Source: Sequoia sempervirens (lineage: Eukaryota > Streptophyta > Pinopsida > Cupressales > Cupressaceae). Taken from it: 64,000 nt of DNA. The notes under the pieces were generated by a model, which saw nothing but the letters and a program-made list of their open reading frames with translations, was not told the DNA's origin and ran no database searches. The stretch covers positions 1 to 64,000 of the forward strand of contig VDFB02321319.1 in NCBI GenBank assembly GCA_007258455.2. Direction: 5' to 3'. The position numbers and the translations under genes are program-made. This document shows, piece by piece, positions 21,798 through 34,479 of this stretch (within the stretch, counting starts at the first letter, position 1; each line of letters opens with the position of its first letter).

Positions 21798-21980
21798 AAA
21801 GTGGGTGGATTCCTTCCAAATAAAATTTAGGCTTGTCTCTAGTTGAAAATTTACAAATTTGACCTCTTGGAGCATCACAATGTGTTTTTGTTTAACTTGA
21901 TTAAAGAATCTCCTTAAATTCTATTTCCTATCTGGGGACTCAAGTCCCCCAATATTCCAGGAGATACAGTTAATTGTCAT
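21798..21980 (-). pseudogene. LINE-alpha endonuclease start
   Basis: The start of ORF2 on the minus strand, from ATG 21980-21978. It has C-I-S-W-N-I-G-G-L (the Asn of the AP-endonuclease first motif) and V-M-L-Q-E-V-K (the catalytic Glu strand, Q-E). One TAG interrupts it. It begins 10 nt after the ORF1 stop, the usual tight ORF1-ORF2 spacing of plant L1 elements. Element 1 inserted about 60 codons in, and the frame resumes at 110. Confidence 0.82.
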
Positions 21981-21989
21981 CTGATTCCA

Positions 21990-23960
21990 TTATTGAGGGC
22001 CATCTTCTAAGCTCCTAAAGGCATCAAAGCATTTAGGAAGAATGGATTTATCCATTTTATTTTTCTGGTAGGGGATTAAGTCTTCCTTTTTCTTCTTCCT
22101 TCTACCCCTCCTTTTTTGATTAAGCATTTTATTTACCATATTACCTCCTTCTCCACCCTCCTGTTTGCCCTCCCATTGTTGGGGTGTGCCAACAACCTTC
22201 CCTTGATTAACATGCCTCTTTGTGCCTTCACCCTTGGTCGGGGTCTTAACATCCCCTACTAGATTCAAATTATTTAAATAGTCTTAGAAAAATTACAAAG
22301 CATCTTGGTTTAAGGGTTTAAACCCTGGGAAAACTGAAGTCTGCTTTTTTTTATCCTTTTCATTAAGAGGCCCACTCATTTCCAAATATTTTTGTAGAGC
22401 TGAGTCTGGGTTATTAATATTCTCATTGTTATTTTTGATGGGATTTCCCTCCATGTCCATGGCCTCACTAGGGGATGTAGCTTTATCCCCTAATCCTATC
22501 ATCAATAGAGGAGGGTCCTCCCCATCCAAACTTTAAACTTTTAAGAGTCTTAATATTATTTAAGGGTTCAATTTCTTTTTTTAAGGTCTCCTGAGATATA
22601 TCCAGCATCATAATTTTTTGTTCTAAATCTTGGCACTCAGTTATGCGATTATTTTTCTCAACTATCTTTGGTGCATCCTCAAGAATGTTTAAAGCATTTT
22701 TTAGGGTTTTACTCTTCTTATTGGAATGGTTTATTTTATCCTCCTTAGCATTAAAAATATCTCATTCCAACCTAAATTCTTTCATAATCTTTTTGTTTCT
22801 TGCAATTCACTCTCTCATTTGTTTGATGACCATTTCTTGGGCATTCAACTTACTCTTGAGGGAGAGATAACCACCCGTCCTTTGGTGGATTTCATCCATA
22901 CCAATGGGGCCCTTTCTAATAGAGGAGTTATCCTCCTCGTACATTTTAAGGTTAGAGTCAACATCCTTTCCTCTTTCTAGTTTTTATTTTCAGGATCCAA
23001 GTCCCCTCAAATTTGGGAATTCCTAGAGATCAATTTTTGCTCCTCTGGGATAAAATAAGCTCTGAAGAAGCTTTAGCCCCCAAGTCTCATGTTGGGGCCT
23101 GAATATTCTCACTCGACATCTCAAACAACAAGGATTTATCCTCCAAAAAAAATTGGTTCCATCTCCTCCCCTGCCTTATTAGGGGTAGGGTTTGTCTTTT
23201 TTCTTTGATTTGATTCTTGCCCTTGAGTTCTGCCCACATTTTTTTTTTTAGAATAGAGAAATTTTTCCTTCTGTGACCTTTTTTACATAGAAAGAACACG
23301 TTATCACCCCCCAAAATTTCAATTTTACAGTTCAATATAATAGTGTCGATTTCAAGTTCAATCTCCTCCCGGATTTCCACCCTCGGGGTGATAGAAAGCA
23401 AGACACAGGCATCCATATGCAAGAGGGTATTTTTGGTTTCTTTAACCCTAATTTCCCTCCCATAATGTGAGAGAAGTTGTGGGAGAACTACCCACAATAA
23501 TGATAGAACATTCTTTATGTTGACATTTGGGATAGGAAAGGGTGAGAAATTCCTCATTTATCATATTTGACAACCAAACAATAGCCTTAAACACCGCATT
23601 ACCAACCATCCAAAATTCTTTGTCAATTTTTTTTGGATTTCACTATTTCTAAAAAATAAGAAATAAACCTTTTTGAATCAACCTACAAAACAAGTTTTGA
23701 ATCCCCAATTTTTTATTCCAAGCATTTAATAATAGTCATCAAGAAATTTCCACAAAGGAACCTTGTTACAATCTAATGCAACAAAGAAAATAGCAACATT
23801 TTAAAGCCTTCTTTCCTCATTATCTAACACCCTCGCCATATCCTCATTAGGGATAAAGCAATCCTTCCTAGGGCTCACAGAAGAGAACTTACCTCCATCC
23901 TTTGTAGATCGGATGGGCTCTGGTCTCTTTTCGCCAATTACTTCATGCCAAAGGAAGTGA
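21990..23960 (-). pseudogene. LINE-alpha ORF1
   Basis: Broken plant L1 ORF1, an RNA-binding nucleic acid chaperone by family knowledge. The N-terminal part (about 23940-23570) has D-C-F-I-P-N-E-D and K-N-W-G, as in DUF4283-type ORF1. The segment 23557-23087 has D-A-C-V-L-L-S-I-T and a degenerate knuckle F-F-L-C-K-K-G-H-R-R. A basic C-terminal tail with R-R-G-R-R-K-K-K-K lies at 22268-21990. Frameshifts lie near 23087, 22530 and 22270. The 5' end of the LINE is probably near 24000 but I cannot fix it. Confidence 0.7.
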
Positions 23961-24044
23961 ATGAATGATGTTGGATGAATTATTACATTGACGAGGCCGA
24001 AGCTAGCTGGGGGTTTTGCAAGGATAAAATGGTTCTAGGAAAAT

Positions 24045-24135
24045 TCACTGTCAGCAATTCACTAAGAAAAAATTCACCGTCAACAATTCATCGCAGGAAA
24101 ATTTACCATCACCAACAATTCACCACCATAGAAAA
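24045..24135. repeat. Short degenerate tandem repeat
   Basis: About three degenerate units of about 30 bp, each with aaaattYacYgtcaRcaattca-like wording. It lies at the edge of LINE-alpha and could be part of its 5' UTR or an independent minisatellite. Confidence 0.5.
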
Positions 24136-24754
24136 TTAACCGCAAAAATAAATGATATATAGAGAAAATACACACTTGAAAAGAAAATGATATAACAAAA
24201 GCATTGAATACTACGAAAGCTAGGCTGTAGAAAATATCTTATGAGGGTAAGAAGTACTTCCTTGATGTCTTAAAGCCATCTCGAGGCCATTCTTTTGTAT
24301 GCAAAAACCCTCTCCTCACACGCTTGCCCAATATTTATTAACATTCTATCCACTCAAGAAGATTTTGAAGAAGATAGGGGTAGTTTTATCATCCAAATCC
24401 AAGGTTTCTATTACACGAGGAGATGACCCTAACAATGTAAGCACAATCTACACACTAAATTCTTAAGATCTAGTAACTTAATGGCAATTCTCTCAAAATA
24501 TTAAGGAGGATTAGGAATCGGTAAATTAAGGTTGATGCATGGTAGTATTTTATTCGTGGACATATGTTTTAAAATTTAAATATTTGATTTTATAGTTTTT
24601 AGAGGGAAAAGTGATTTTTTCTAGAGGCTATAACTTGGGCAAACAAAGTTAAAGCTTTAATTTATTTATATTGTTATAAATATGTTTCTAATATCTACCA
24701 TGTAGATAAGAAAAACTATTCTAGGTATTTAAGATGAGAATATTGTGCAAAGAA
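24136..24754. other. AT-rich sequence without a gene
   Basis: No supported frame. Probably the 5' untranslated region or LTR remnant of the copia element that follows, but I could not find a matching downstream LTR. Confidence 0.3.
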
Positions 24755-27700
24755 TATGGAGACGGGATTGAGTGCACAATCCCTAATTAGTACCAACTAT
24801 CAAGCTCGGGCTCAAACAATGAATTTTAATTTGATGATAGAAGGTTTATGGTGAATTATTGATGGATTCAAAGTTGAGCCAAAAGATGAATGGAAAGTTA
24901 TGGAATACACCAATAATAAGGAAAAAGATATGGTTATGATAAGGAATGTGTTGATTAAGATTCAATTCTAGGTGGTGGATATGGAATTTTCAAAGGAAGT
25001 GTATGAGAATATCTTCAATGCACTTAATGATAAATGAGAATACAAGATTAAAGGGGAGTTAAATAGACTTGAATGTGTAAATTTTGATAAAATATAAAAT
25101 GATCTATCAAAGATAAATTTATATTTGATATATCATTAATGTGAATGTGGAGATGACTATGGAAAGAAAGATTGATAACTAGTGGATATTGTGATAGAAA
25201 GTCTCAAGTTACCCTATGGTTATTTTCTATCTCCCTTAATTTTAAACAAGGTGAAATTCAATTCTTAGGTTTCTTTTAATAATCCATGTAAAATTTTAAT
25301 CATGGAGCAAGATAAATTCATTCAGCTTCAGCCTATTAGGAATAAGCCACAATCTCAAATTGAAACAAGATAGAAGAAGAAAGCATGAGATGGCGGATCA
25401 TTTTTTTGGAAGAGGAAGATAGAGAACCAAGGAAGAACACATGTTCTCTAGGTAGATTTAGAGGACATGGAAACTTTGATACATTCTTCTGTTATGGTAA
25501 ATATGAACACAACATTTAATTTGTCCATCAAAATAAAATAAGTGACATAGAAAAAGATATAGAATTCCAAGAGATAAGAGAATTTAAGACTAGCTATAAG
25601 TGAAGAAGGATGAAAAAATAAGCAAAATATGGAGATAATGTATTCATTGCCAACAATAATTTTTTCACTTCTACTTCTCAAAGTGAGTGAATTTTTTTTC
25701 CTAGTTGTACACATCACGTGTCTAATAATGGATATATTTAGTCATCCCTTAGTTCCCCAAATGAGAATAAGATGTTTGTTACACATAATTACTCATTTCC
25801 CATTATTAAAAATGAGGATGCAATTTTAAATAATTATTTCATACATGATATTTATCATGTTCTTGAGTTGGGGATGAATATCCTACCTGTATATAAAATA
25901 ATATAACAAGGAAATAAAATATAGATATGTCTAGATAAATTTATTGTGAAGGATATTAACAAAAAAATTGACATCATTAAAAGTGAATACTTGGACAAGA
26001 AGGGAAACTATTAAGTTTATATATTTAGAGGTGAAGGACCTTTTAATAAGTTTAAATAGAAAAAAGAAATATAGTCAATTATGGCATCACAAGCTAGGAA
26101 ATATCAACTTTAAGAGTATACAATTGATGGGAAAACTAAAAATAGTAGAAGGGCCACCATTAGAGGCGTGGAAAGGAATATGTGAAGTATTTTTTTTGTG
26201 GAAATATCATAAATAAAAAATTTCCCAGAGGAAAGGATTAGATAGATCTTAAGTCATTTGATCTTATTCATTATGATATGTGCTATATTAATCAACCTTC
26301 ACTATCTAGAGACATACATATCTTACATTTATTGATGATCATACTAGGATGTGATAGGTCTAGTTGAGTTTTTGAAAATTTGGAGCAATTTAAAGCAATA
26401 GTAGAAAATCAATCATAATACTTGATTAGAAAAATCATATATGATAAAGGTGGAGAATTTGAAAGTAATGAATTTAAGATTTTTTTTATGTGAAATTATT
26501 TGGTAAAGAATTGTCATTTATACACCTCAATAGAATATGATAAAGATGGATAATTTGAAAGTAATGAATTTAAGAATTTTTTTATGTGAAATTATTTGGT
26601 AAAGAATTATCATTTATACACCTCAATAGAATAGGGTAATAAAAGAAAAAATAGGACATTAGCCAAAATGGAAATATGTATACTTAGAGTGAAGATGTTA
26701 CTAGATATATGGGGAAGCTATATATTATTCAAATCATATTTTGAATCAAATGTCAACTAAATCTATGAGAGATGTTACACTATAAAATCAATTTCATATA
26801 AGAAAGACCTCTATCTCTCATTCCTAAATTTTTGAATGCATCACTTATGCTCTTAATCCATATGAGAAAAGGAATAACATATTTTAATGAGTCACAAATG
26901 TATGATGGAGTATTTAGAGGCATCCAAGCATTGGAGAGGGTGGAAGCCTTTCATTTATGATGTCATTATAAGGAAAAAATTAAATTTGATGAAAAAATAT
27001 ATTTAAAAATAAAATATATATTCATATCAATATGGTGAGGTTTCATTACAAGAATTATTAGCTCTTGAACCATTTTTATCCCATGTGACCATTGCACCAT
27101 GTGTTCTTGAAGTTGAAAAGGTTCATTTTCATAAGTTATATAAAAATAATGGGTCTAAATTGAATCAAATGGGACATTTATAGATGAAGTACATAATGGT
27201 GATGTGATAGAAGAACATAAGATGTCAACAGAAGAACACACCCTATTAAACAAAAAATACCTTTGAAGTGGGTAATTGCTACTCTCTTAAATTTGAAGGA
27301 AAATAAGTGGAATCCAACAACTCCCTTGGTGATAAGAAGTGGAAAGAAGAATGAGAGGAAGCCAAAAAAATGAATACATAAATATATGATACAAAAAATA
27401 TATGGAAGCCAAAGGAAAAGAAGAATGAGAGGAATCTAAAATAAGAAAAAAATGAATACATGTGATCAAAAACATATGATGAATGAATGGAGGGGAGTGA
27501 CAAAGGATGAATATACATCCTTGATCTAAAAAATCAAGCATGAGAAACATTTTGTTAAAATGAAATTATGTTGTGAAATATAAATGGGTCTATACAACCA
27601 AACATATTATTATGGAGGGATAAATACATGTGAGGCTTATCCTATGGACAAGGGATTTTCCCAAAAAAATCTATTGATTACATGGAGATTTTTACTTGAG

Positions 27701-28083
27701 TAGGCAAGATGGAATCCATTAGGATTGTACTTTTCTTAGTAGCTTCAAATGGATGGGAAGCACATGTCAAATGGATGTAGAGTGATTTCCTACATGTGGA
27801 TCTCTTTGAGTACATATACATAGAACAACCTATCAGGTTTTTTAATAAGGGAGAGACATGATTTATTTGCAAAGATCAACCTTTTATGGACTAAAGTAGT
27901 CTCTTAAATCTTGTTATCAGAAGATTGAAAAGTTATTCATAATAGAGGATTTACTCAATGTCAAAAATGACTAGAATTTGTACATAAAGATTGAGGGATG
28001 TCATATCTTGTTCACTGTTTTGTATGTTGACAACCTTATTCTCACCAAAAATTTATCAAGAATTATTTATGACATGAAGAAGG
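24755..28083 (+). mobile_element. Degenerate Ty1/copia element
   Basis: A plus-strand relic in pieces, all in copia order. The gag starts at about 24755 (M-E-T-G-L) with W-K-V-M and N-A-L-N-D-K. The protease region C-T-H-H-V-S-N-N-G is at about 25700. The GAG_pre-integrase phrase L-W-H-H-K-L-G is at about 26075. The integrase has H-Y-D-M-C-Y, D-K-G-G-E-F-E-S-N-E and A-I-Y-Y-S-N-H-I-L-N-Q-M (26260-26760). The RT has A-S-N-G-W-E-A-H, then I-E-Q-P, and the catalytic L-Y-V-D-N-L-I-L-T (about 28010-28060), where the second Asp of YVDD is Asn. No LTRs could be paired. RT ends abruptly at about 28083, where another sequence begins. Confidence 0.75.
26441..26632 (+). repeat. 96-bp tandem duplication in copia integrase
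   Basis: Two adjacent 96-bp units (26441-26536 and 26537-26632) differ at only a few bases. Each spans the catalytic D-K-G-G/D-E-F-E-S-N-E region and the T-P-Q/S-I-E phrase, so the integrase core is partly duplicated in line. Confidence 0.85.
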
Positions 28084-29242
28084 TGTTACACCCTATTTTT
28101 TATTTTACCAAGCTACTTTTGATAGTGATGTTAAAAATACATTTTGATACTTGGTGACGATATTATGTTAGTTAAAATTATAATAAAAAAATTATATGCA
28201 ATAAGATGTATTTGTATTTTGATGATTATATATTATTAAATCAAGATTATGATAACAATGAGATTTATAACAACTAACTACTTGAATATGTTTGAAGTGA
28301 AATGCGGGACTATTTTCTTTCCATCTAAAGAGAGAGGGGGAGTATTACCCAAGAGAGGGGAATAGACTCCAGAAATAGGTTATGCCATTTGAGTTCTCTC
28401 ACATACTCACGTAGGTTTACCCTAAATCTATCATCAAATCAGTTTGAGTTTTATGTATTATGAGATGAATCGAAATGATTCGATACATTAAGTCTAACCT
28501 ATTAGAGTTGATTCTAAGCTATGCATTTTTGTTAAATGTAAAATAAAGCGATTTACATGGTATAAATCATATTGCATTTTTTTTGTCATTTTGATAAAAG
28601 ATACCAATTCAAATTGATCTTAATGAAATTGTATTAATTTGATATATTTGTAAGAGAGGGGGATCAACCATGTTCAAGGCCCCAATTCATGGACAGCCAA
28701 GAGCGGAAGGCTTCCCTAACTTACCTCAACTTAAAGGGTTGTTAGGACACGTGGGACGAGAATGATGAGGACTATAAGGCCCTTCAATAACTCTGTAGAC
28801 CTGAAACTCGTAATGGGGATAGGCAAGCCATTTTTTGGGTTCAACACTATGCCTCAGGAAGCTCTCTATCCAAAGACAAAGGTGTGGTTCCAGGACGACG
28901 GCACAGCGCCCTGGTGTCTCTCAGGTGCTCTGGCATTCGTACGACCAGAAGACTAAAGAGACAAGGTTAAACACAAGAAAACATACTAACGGCCTAGTTA
29001 ATCACTTCCAAAGGGCCAAAACAAATCTATGAAGTAGGAAAGATATGCACAAATATGATAAAATAAATACACAAGAGTTAAGGTGGCAAGAATAATCTCA
29101 CAGAGGTACTCGTTCGCCAACTAGCTCCAAGAATACTTCCACCTACAGATAATAAAGAGGAAAATTGTTGGTGGTTGTATAGGGGCCTACCTCAGTCAAA
29201 CGTTTTGGTGTTTCCACCTCCATGCACAACCAAGATAGCGAT
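28084..29242. other. Unassigned 1.16-kb segment, possible LTR remnant
   Basis: At 28084 the copia RT stops and TGTTACACCCTATTTTT begins, a typical LTR 5' start. No second copy, PBS or coding domain is visible, so this may be a solo LTR or a truncated one. Small frames (28762-28956, 28835-29032) have no recognisable product. Confidence 0.35.
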
Positions 29243-30274
29243 TGTATACACCTAAAATTGGTCAAGATAATTAATTAATTAAATACAAGTTATTTAATTA
29301 ATGAACCTTTTAATTCGTCTACTTATAAATAAATTCTAAATTTATTTATATATTTCACATTTTCTAATTCTTCTTATCTTAAATCATATTCCTCTAATCT
29401 TAATTAAATAAACAAATTTAAATAGTTTGTTTTATTTAATTAATATCTTCTTACTAAATTTGAATTTAGTCACATGTCTACAACTTTTCCTCTTGCTGCC
29501 TCATCATGTGTCTCATGAATTTAAATATCCTTAGTATTTAAATGGGATTTTTCCTCAACAAATTCTGAAACAAACTTGAGACACTTGGCCCTTTTCCTCC
29601 ATTTATTCTCTCTCACACTTGGCAAAGTGTTCTATTAAAGGGAACACTCTCCTTGATTACCTCTAACTTCTTCATCCTCCACCCTCAATCTCTCCAGCTA
29701 AAATCATGATCGTTGGTTGTTGCCACATCAGAATATGCCCTGGGAATTCTATAAATGCAACCTCATTCTATAGCATTTGAGATTCCAACTTTGAGAAATC
29801 TTACTCTGCAGAATTCTCATTAGAGCATCTTGAGCATTTAGCAATTGGTATTTTGAGCACTTAGCAATTGGAATTTTAGAAGCATTTTGGTTTATAATCA
29901 TGGCTTAGTTTGGTAGCTACATTTTAGTTATCATTAGTATTTTTCATATAGCATTTACATCATAGCATTTAGCATATCTTTATCAAAACATCATTATCAT
30001 GGCATCAATCACATAGATCATCAATCATGTAGGAATAGATTTCTTGCATTTTCCAGCATTCCATTCTTCAGGTTGTCATTCTAAAGGTCATAAGTGCATA
30101 CACAATCTAAGAGCCATTATGATTTCATGAATCCTTGAAGATAGGAAATAATGGGACGGCTTTAGAGAATTTTATTTGTTTCAATTTGATTAGATTTTCT
30201 ATTCAAAATTCTCTAATATAATGTTTCATTGCTTGTGTAATTTTTTTATGCATTCGCATATTTTACCTCACACA
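29243..30274 (+). repeat. Element 2 copy 1 5' LTR
   Basis: Starts TGTATACACCTAAAATTGG and ends ...CCTCACA a few bases before the PBS, giving about 1.03 kb. The end could be 30272 or 30274. There is no second LTR in the window to confirm the limits; they rest on the TG start, CA end and PBS. AT-rich with several agcattt words. Confidence 0.65.
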
Positions 30275-30280
30275 TAAATT

Positions 30281-30299
30281 TGGCGCCCACCATGGGGCC
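30281..30299 (+). promoter_or_regulatory. Element 2 copy 1 primer-binding site
   Basis: TGGCGCCCACCATGGGGCC, of the common TGGCGCCxxCxxTGGGGCC type found next to the LTR in Ogre/Tat-like plant elements. It fixes the plus orientation. Confidence 0.85.
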
Positions 30300-30359
30300 T
30301 AGCCCCATTTTTATTAACATTTTCTGGAAAGTTGGTTTATAGATTTGGACGTGAACTTC

Positions 30360-30615
30360 TATGTAGCGCACCCATTGTTTCTTTTGGCGCATACGAAACA
30401 TCTTTTAGTGCATCCAGTTCCTATTACGACACATTTGAAGCATCTTTCAGCGCATCCAGCTCATATTTCAACGCATACTGGGGGTCTTTTAGTGCATTTG
30501 GTTGATACTTTAGCACCTACATTAGTTTTTCTAGCACATACAGTAGTTCTTTTAGCGCATTTGTGTGATCTTTTAGCACATATGATTTATGTTTTAGCAC
30601 TTCTGGTTTTCTTTG
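30360..30615 (+). repeat. 21-bp minisatellite array 1
   Basis: About 12 tandem units of 21 bp with core ttttagYgcatYYggttYNta (for example ttttagtgcatttggttgata, then ttttagcgcatttgtgtgatc). Because 21 is a multiple of three, both strands stay open. The plus frame encodes a 7-residue LAHxxxL-like repeat. Confidence 0.85.
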
Positions 30616-31675
30616 CAAAAACTTAAAATTCTGAGAACTGATCAATACTTTATGTTTTGCAGGTACTTTTAAACGCTGTCAAAGATGATTATATCAAACT
30701 ACTAATGGTGTTTGCAGGGGTTGGAGTTTTTTTTATGCTTTATTTTGATTAAATTAGGAATCTAGCTTAATTAAGAGGTTAATGAACACCCTTTCTACTG
30801 TGCTTGTAAAGTGATAGGCCTGTGCTCTCCCCTTCACTGGGTGACCAGAATGCCAGACTCACTCTTTCATATTTTGATGGCACCTTTAGAAGGCCTACTG
30901 TAGTGGGAAAAAGTACTCACCTTAAGGGAACAACCTCAATGGGATCAACTAAAGCCAAGTTTTCTGACCCACTATAATCAAAAGTGAATTTGAGGAAACT
31001 CACAATTCAATGATAGTGTGCATTGATAACCATCCCCAAATCCTTTGTTCTAAAGGTTGGGAGGTATCCTACGGGAGTTTATCATTTTTTTGCACCAAAC
31101 GGAAACCCTTACTACAAACCTTAAGTTTAGAAGCTAGCTGAGTCAGTCCCCGAACATTTCTAATATCACAGTGCAAGAGGAGGGAAGAATCTACCTCCAA
31201 GATACTCACCATATAACTATCAGGGATTACTGGCCAAAAGTGGAGGATTCGACTTTGGTTAAGACCCGGGAAAGGAAAAAACATGGGCACCCTCTAGAGG
31301 GTGACACAGCTGTGTGAGCTAACATAGTTCTAAAATGTGGGTTGTGGTATTTTAAATGACCCTTGACATTAGAAAAGTGTTTGATCTATTTTCTCTTGTG
31401 CTATACTTGTGGAAATCAAAGGAATCAAACACGATTCTTGAACATACACTTAATGTTTAGTTCCTAGGCTAGAAACAACTGTTTTACAAATTGTTGCTGT
31501 GTTTGGAATCATTTTTCAAGAAATCATCCATTTAAAACGCTTAATTCACAGACAAAGAAACAAGATAAAAATCATTCTTCAGAAAAGCATCCCCTGGAAA
31601 CAACCATTTCATTGATTAAAAGCAGAATAACTAGACATACTTTCAAACAAGTGAAACACTTCCAGTTTCCTTGTT

Positions 31676-31870
31676 TCAGCGCATTCACAACATTTTCTAG
31701 CACATTTAGGGCATTTTCTGGTGCATCTAAGTCATTTTTCAGTGCATTTGGTCCATTTTCTGGCTCATCTGAGTCATTTTCCAGCACATTTAGTTCATCT
31801 TCTAGTGCATTTGGGTCACTTTTTGGCACATAGGTTCCATTTTCAACACATTTATAAAATTGTTCAGCGC
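31676..31870 (+). repeat. 21-bp minisatellite array 2, copy 1
   Basis: About nine 21-bp units (for example ttttctggtgcatctaagtca and tttttcagtgcatttggtcca). The minus frame reads as A-L-E-N-G-P-N-like heptads. Copy 2 (58130-58345) has one extra 21-bp unit. Confidence 0.88.
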
Positions 31871-31920
31871 ATTTACCTGATAATCCAATAGAGTACCAAG
31901 TCAAATCACATTTAAGGGTA

Positions 31921-32170
31921 GTCTAGCACATCACTGGCTTTATTTAGCACATTTAACCCATTGTCTGGTGCATCTAAGTCATTCTCTAGCACATATAGCC
32001 CATCTTTTAGTGCATTTAATGCATTCTCTAGTGCATTTGGTCCATTGTTCAGTGCATTGAGTCCATTTTCTGGTGCATCTGGAGGACAGTCTAGTGCATG
32101 CAGGATGTTTATTAGTGCATCCATTCCATCTTTTAGCACATCTATACCTTTTTTTAGCGCATCCAATAAA
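31921..32170 (+). repeat. 21-bp minisatellite array 3, copy 1
   Basis: About eleven further units of the same family, with one 21-bp unit more than copy 2 (58400-58625). Arrays 2 and 3 are separated by about 50 bp of non-repeat sequence. Confidence 0.86.
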
Positions 32171-32599
32171 TATCAAACTAGAGAGCTAAATTCACAATCT
32201 TTCCAACATTTGAAACCAAAATTAAGGATCCTTTTTAGAACATAATCATTCCTCAGTCACACCAGTGCCTTAAACTTGATGAAACTAGACTTTATAAGTG
32301 AAATTCTCTAAACTAAACTAAGATCTAACACCTTAAAGTGCCTAAACATCCATCACACCTCTGATTGTTAAGCAAATTTTCCTTATCAGGATCTGTCATC
32401 ATCACAAAACAATGTTGTATAATCGGATTTAACTTAGTATCATCAATAGAATTTATCATTCTATTTGACTTAGTTAGTATTCTTGGAATTTTTTAAACAA
32501 AGATCAAAGTTTAGTCAAAACTTTCACACTTGTATGCCCATTTTAACAAGATCCCAAAAATAAAAGCTCAAGGAAAAAGAAATTGAAACTCAAAACACC

Positions 32600-34479
32600 A
32601 TGGCTAAGGGTGAAGAAAATCCATTCCATAGATTCTACAAACCTGAAAATGATGAAATAACTGAGGAAGACATTCAAACAGCTCAACAAGATTTCCACAA
32701 ATTCATGGAAAAGATTTTTGAAAAAGATGGGGAAAAATACTTTTAATGTTGGCTAATCAAGGTATCAAACTTCCACATGACTTTGATGTTAATCAAATAA
32801 AAGTAGCACTCAAAAGGACTGAAATTGATCCACCAAATACAAGTCCAGTGGTTGCATTAACTAGTCAAATGAAAAATCTGCAACAACTTCTTGACATGCA
32901 AAGAGAAACCACAAAAAGATACTTGATACAAGACATCTTCCCATATCCTTTTGATCAAACTGTGAACATGATACCCTTTCCCAAGCATTGTGAATTTCCA
33001 AAGTATGATAAATGCAATGGTAAAACTGATCCTATAGATCATGTAAGGGAATTTTGAACCATGAGCCTTGAATTTGCACACAAAGAGACTTATTTGATGA
33101 TATTATTTCCACGAAGCTTAGGTGGCCAATGTATGGAATGGTTCTCCAAACTTCCACCAGGTATCAAATCATTCAAAGAGTTGGTCAATAAGTTCATCAC
33201 TCAATATTATTACAACATCCAACATGAGATAACCATGAAAGACCTTTGCAACACAAAACAAAAAAAGGGTGAACCATTTCTTATATTTTTACAAAAATGG
33301 AGAAGATTGTTTGCAAGATATGCTCGTCCCATACCTAAAAAGGAAAAGATGAAAATTTGCATTGACAATATAAATGAGGAGATGAGCTATAGACTTGAAT
33401 TGCAATGTCTACCCACCTTTGAAAAGATGATTGAAAATGAACTCAAAATCAAAGAAGCCTTGGTCAAGAGAGGAGTCTTAAAAATATACAATGAAGGAAA
33501 CAACTCGACAAACTCTTCCAATCATTATAACAACAATGATAAACCAAAATTCTGGCAAAGAAATAAAAATGTTGGTAACAATGATGCTGCAACTGAAACA
33601 CAAAATACAAAACCACTCTTTAACTTAACAACTGCTACCTCCAAGACCAACCAAAACACCAACCAAAACACCAATCAAAACAATATTGAATCTAAACCAC
33701 CACCATATCGAACATCATCAAATCGAAGAAGATTCACACCTTTGGGATAGTCACTCAAATCAGCATTAAAGGAGCTTCTTGTAGCCAAGGTTATAACATT
33801 TCCAAACGCACAAGATTGGGAACCATGAGTTAAACCTTCATTGTGGAATGATGCACATTATTGTGAGTTTCATAGAAACAAGGGCCATAAAACAAATGAC
33901 TACATGCAACTAAAACATTTGGTACAAGATTTGATTGATAGAAAAGAAATATTTGTAGAAGGACCCCAAACAAATGTTGATCATGGAGCATTCAAGAATC
34001 CTTTACCAAACTACGAAAAAGGGGAATCATCTTCATCAAACACCAAAGGGAAAAATGTCAACTATATTTATGATTCTACCATTCTCCATATTGAGGTAGT
34101 TGATGATCAAACTAATGACATTGAAATTAGTGATAAACAAGACATTATTGCAGCCAATAATCAAATTAGTGACATCATAATTGAGCATGAACAAAAAATT
34201 GTTACAGCTGAAAATCATCTTCATAACATCAACACCAAATCACATCAAATCAATGACATCATACCAATAAATCTAATCACAAACTTTGTTGCAACTGATA
34301 ATCAGATTAATGTCATTAAAATCAGGGAAAAACAAGATTACCAACCAATCAACGCAACCACAAGAGGACAGTCCAAAGTAATATTGAAAGGAGTTGCATC
34401 TAAAACACCTACTACCTCTTCTACATCTAAAACATTTGTTGCCCCTTCACCTCAGTACAACATAGTTGATCAATTGTAG
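32600..34479 (+). pseudogene. Element 2 copy 1 gag
   Basis: Starts at ATG 32600 (M-A-K-G-E-E-N-P-F), shifts frame near 32745, and carries the Retrotrans_gag core (G-G-Q-C-M-E-W-F-S-K-L-P, then F-L-Q-K-W-R-R-L-F-A-R-Y) at 33100-33330. An Asn/Thr-rich linker follows, then a Tat-type C-terminal knuckle Y-C-E-F-H-R-N-K-G-H at about 33860, where the final Cys is Tyr (T-N-D-Y) although copy 2 keeps Cys. In-frame stops at 33055-33057 (TGA), 33748-33750 (TAG), 33826-33828 (TGA) and 34477-34479 (TAG) are all shared with copy 2. Confidence 0.8.

Larger units (their letters stand above)
30300..32599 (+). other. Element 2 copy 1 leader with minisatellites
   Basis: About 2.3 kb between PBS and gag. It holds three clusters of a 21-bp degenerate tandem repeat (separate entries) and intervening unique sequence that is shared with copy 2. 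A tttgcag 3' splice-like site occurs at about 30655. No conserved protein is seen; open frames over the arrays are a by-product of the 21-bp period. Confidence 0.6.

Noticed and set aside
30345..30626. A 93-residue His/Leu-rich protein, and similar Ser/Phe-rich frames at 31961-32245 and 58438-58701
   Set aside because: These frames are translations of the 21-bp minisatellites, open on both strands because the period is a multiple of three. Treated as repeats.
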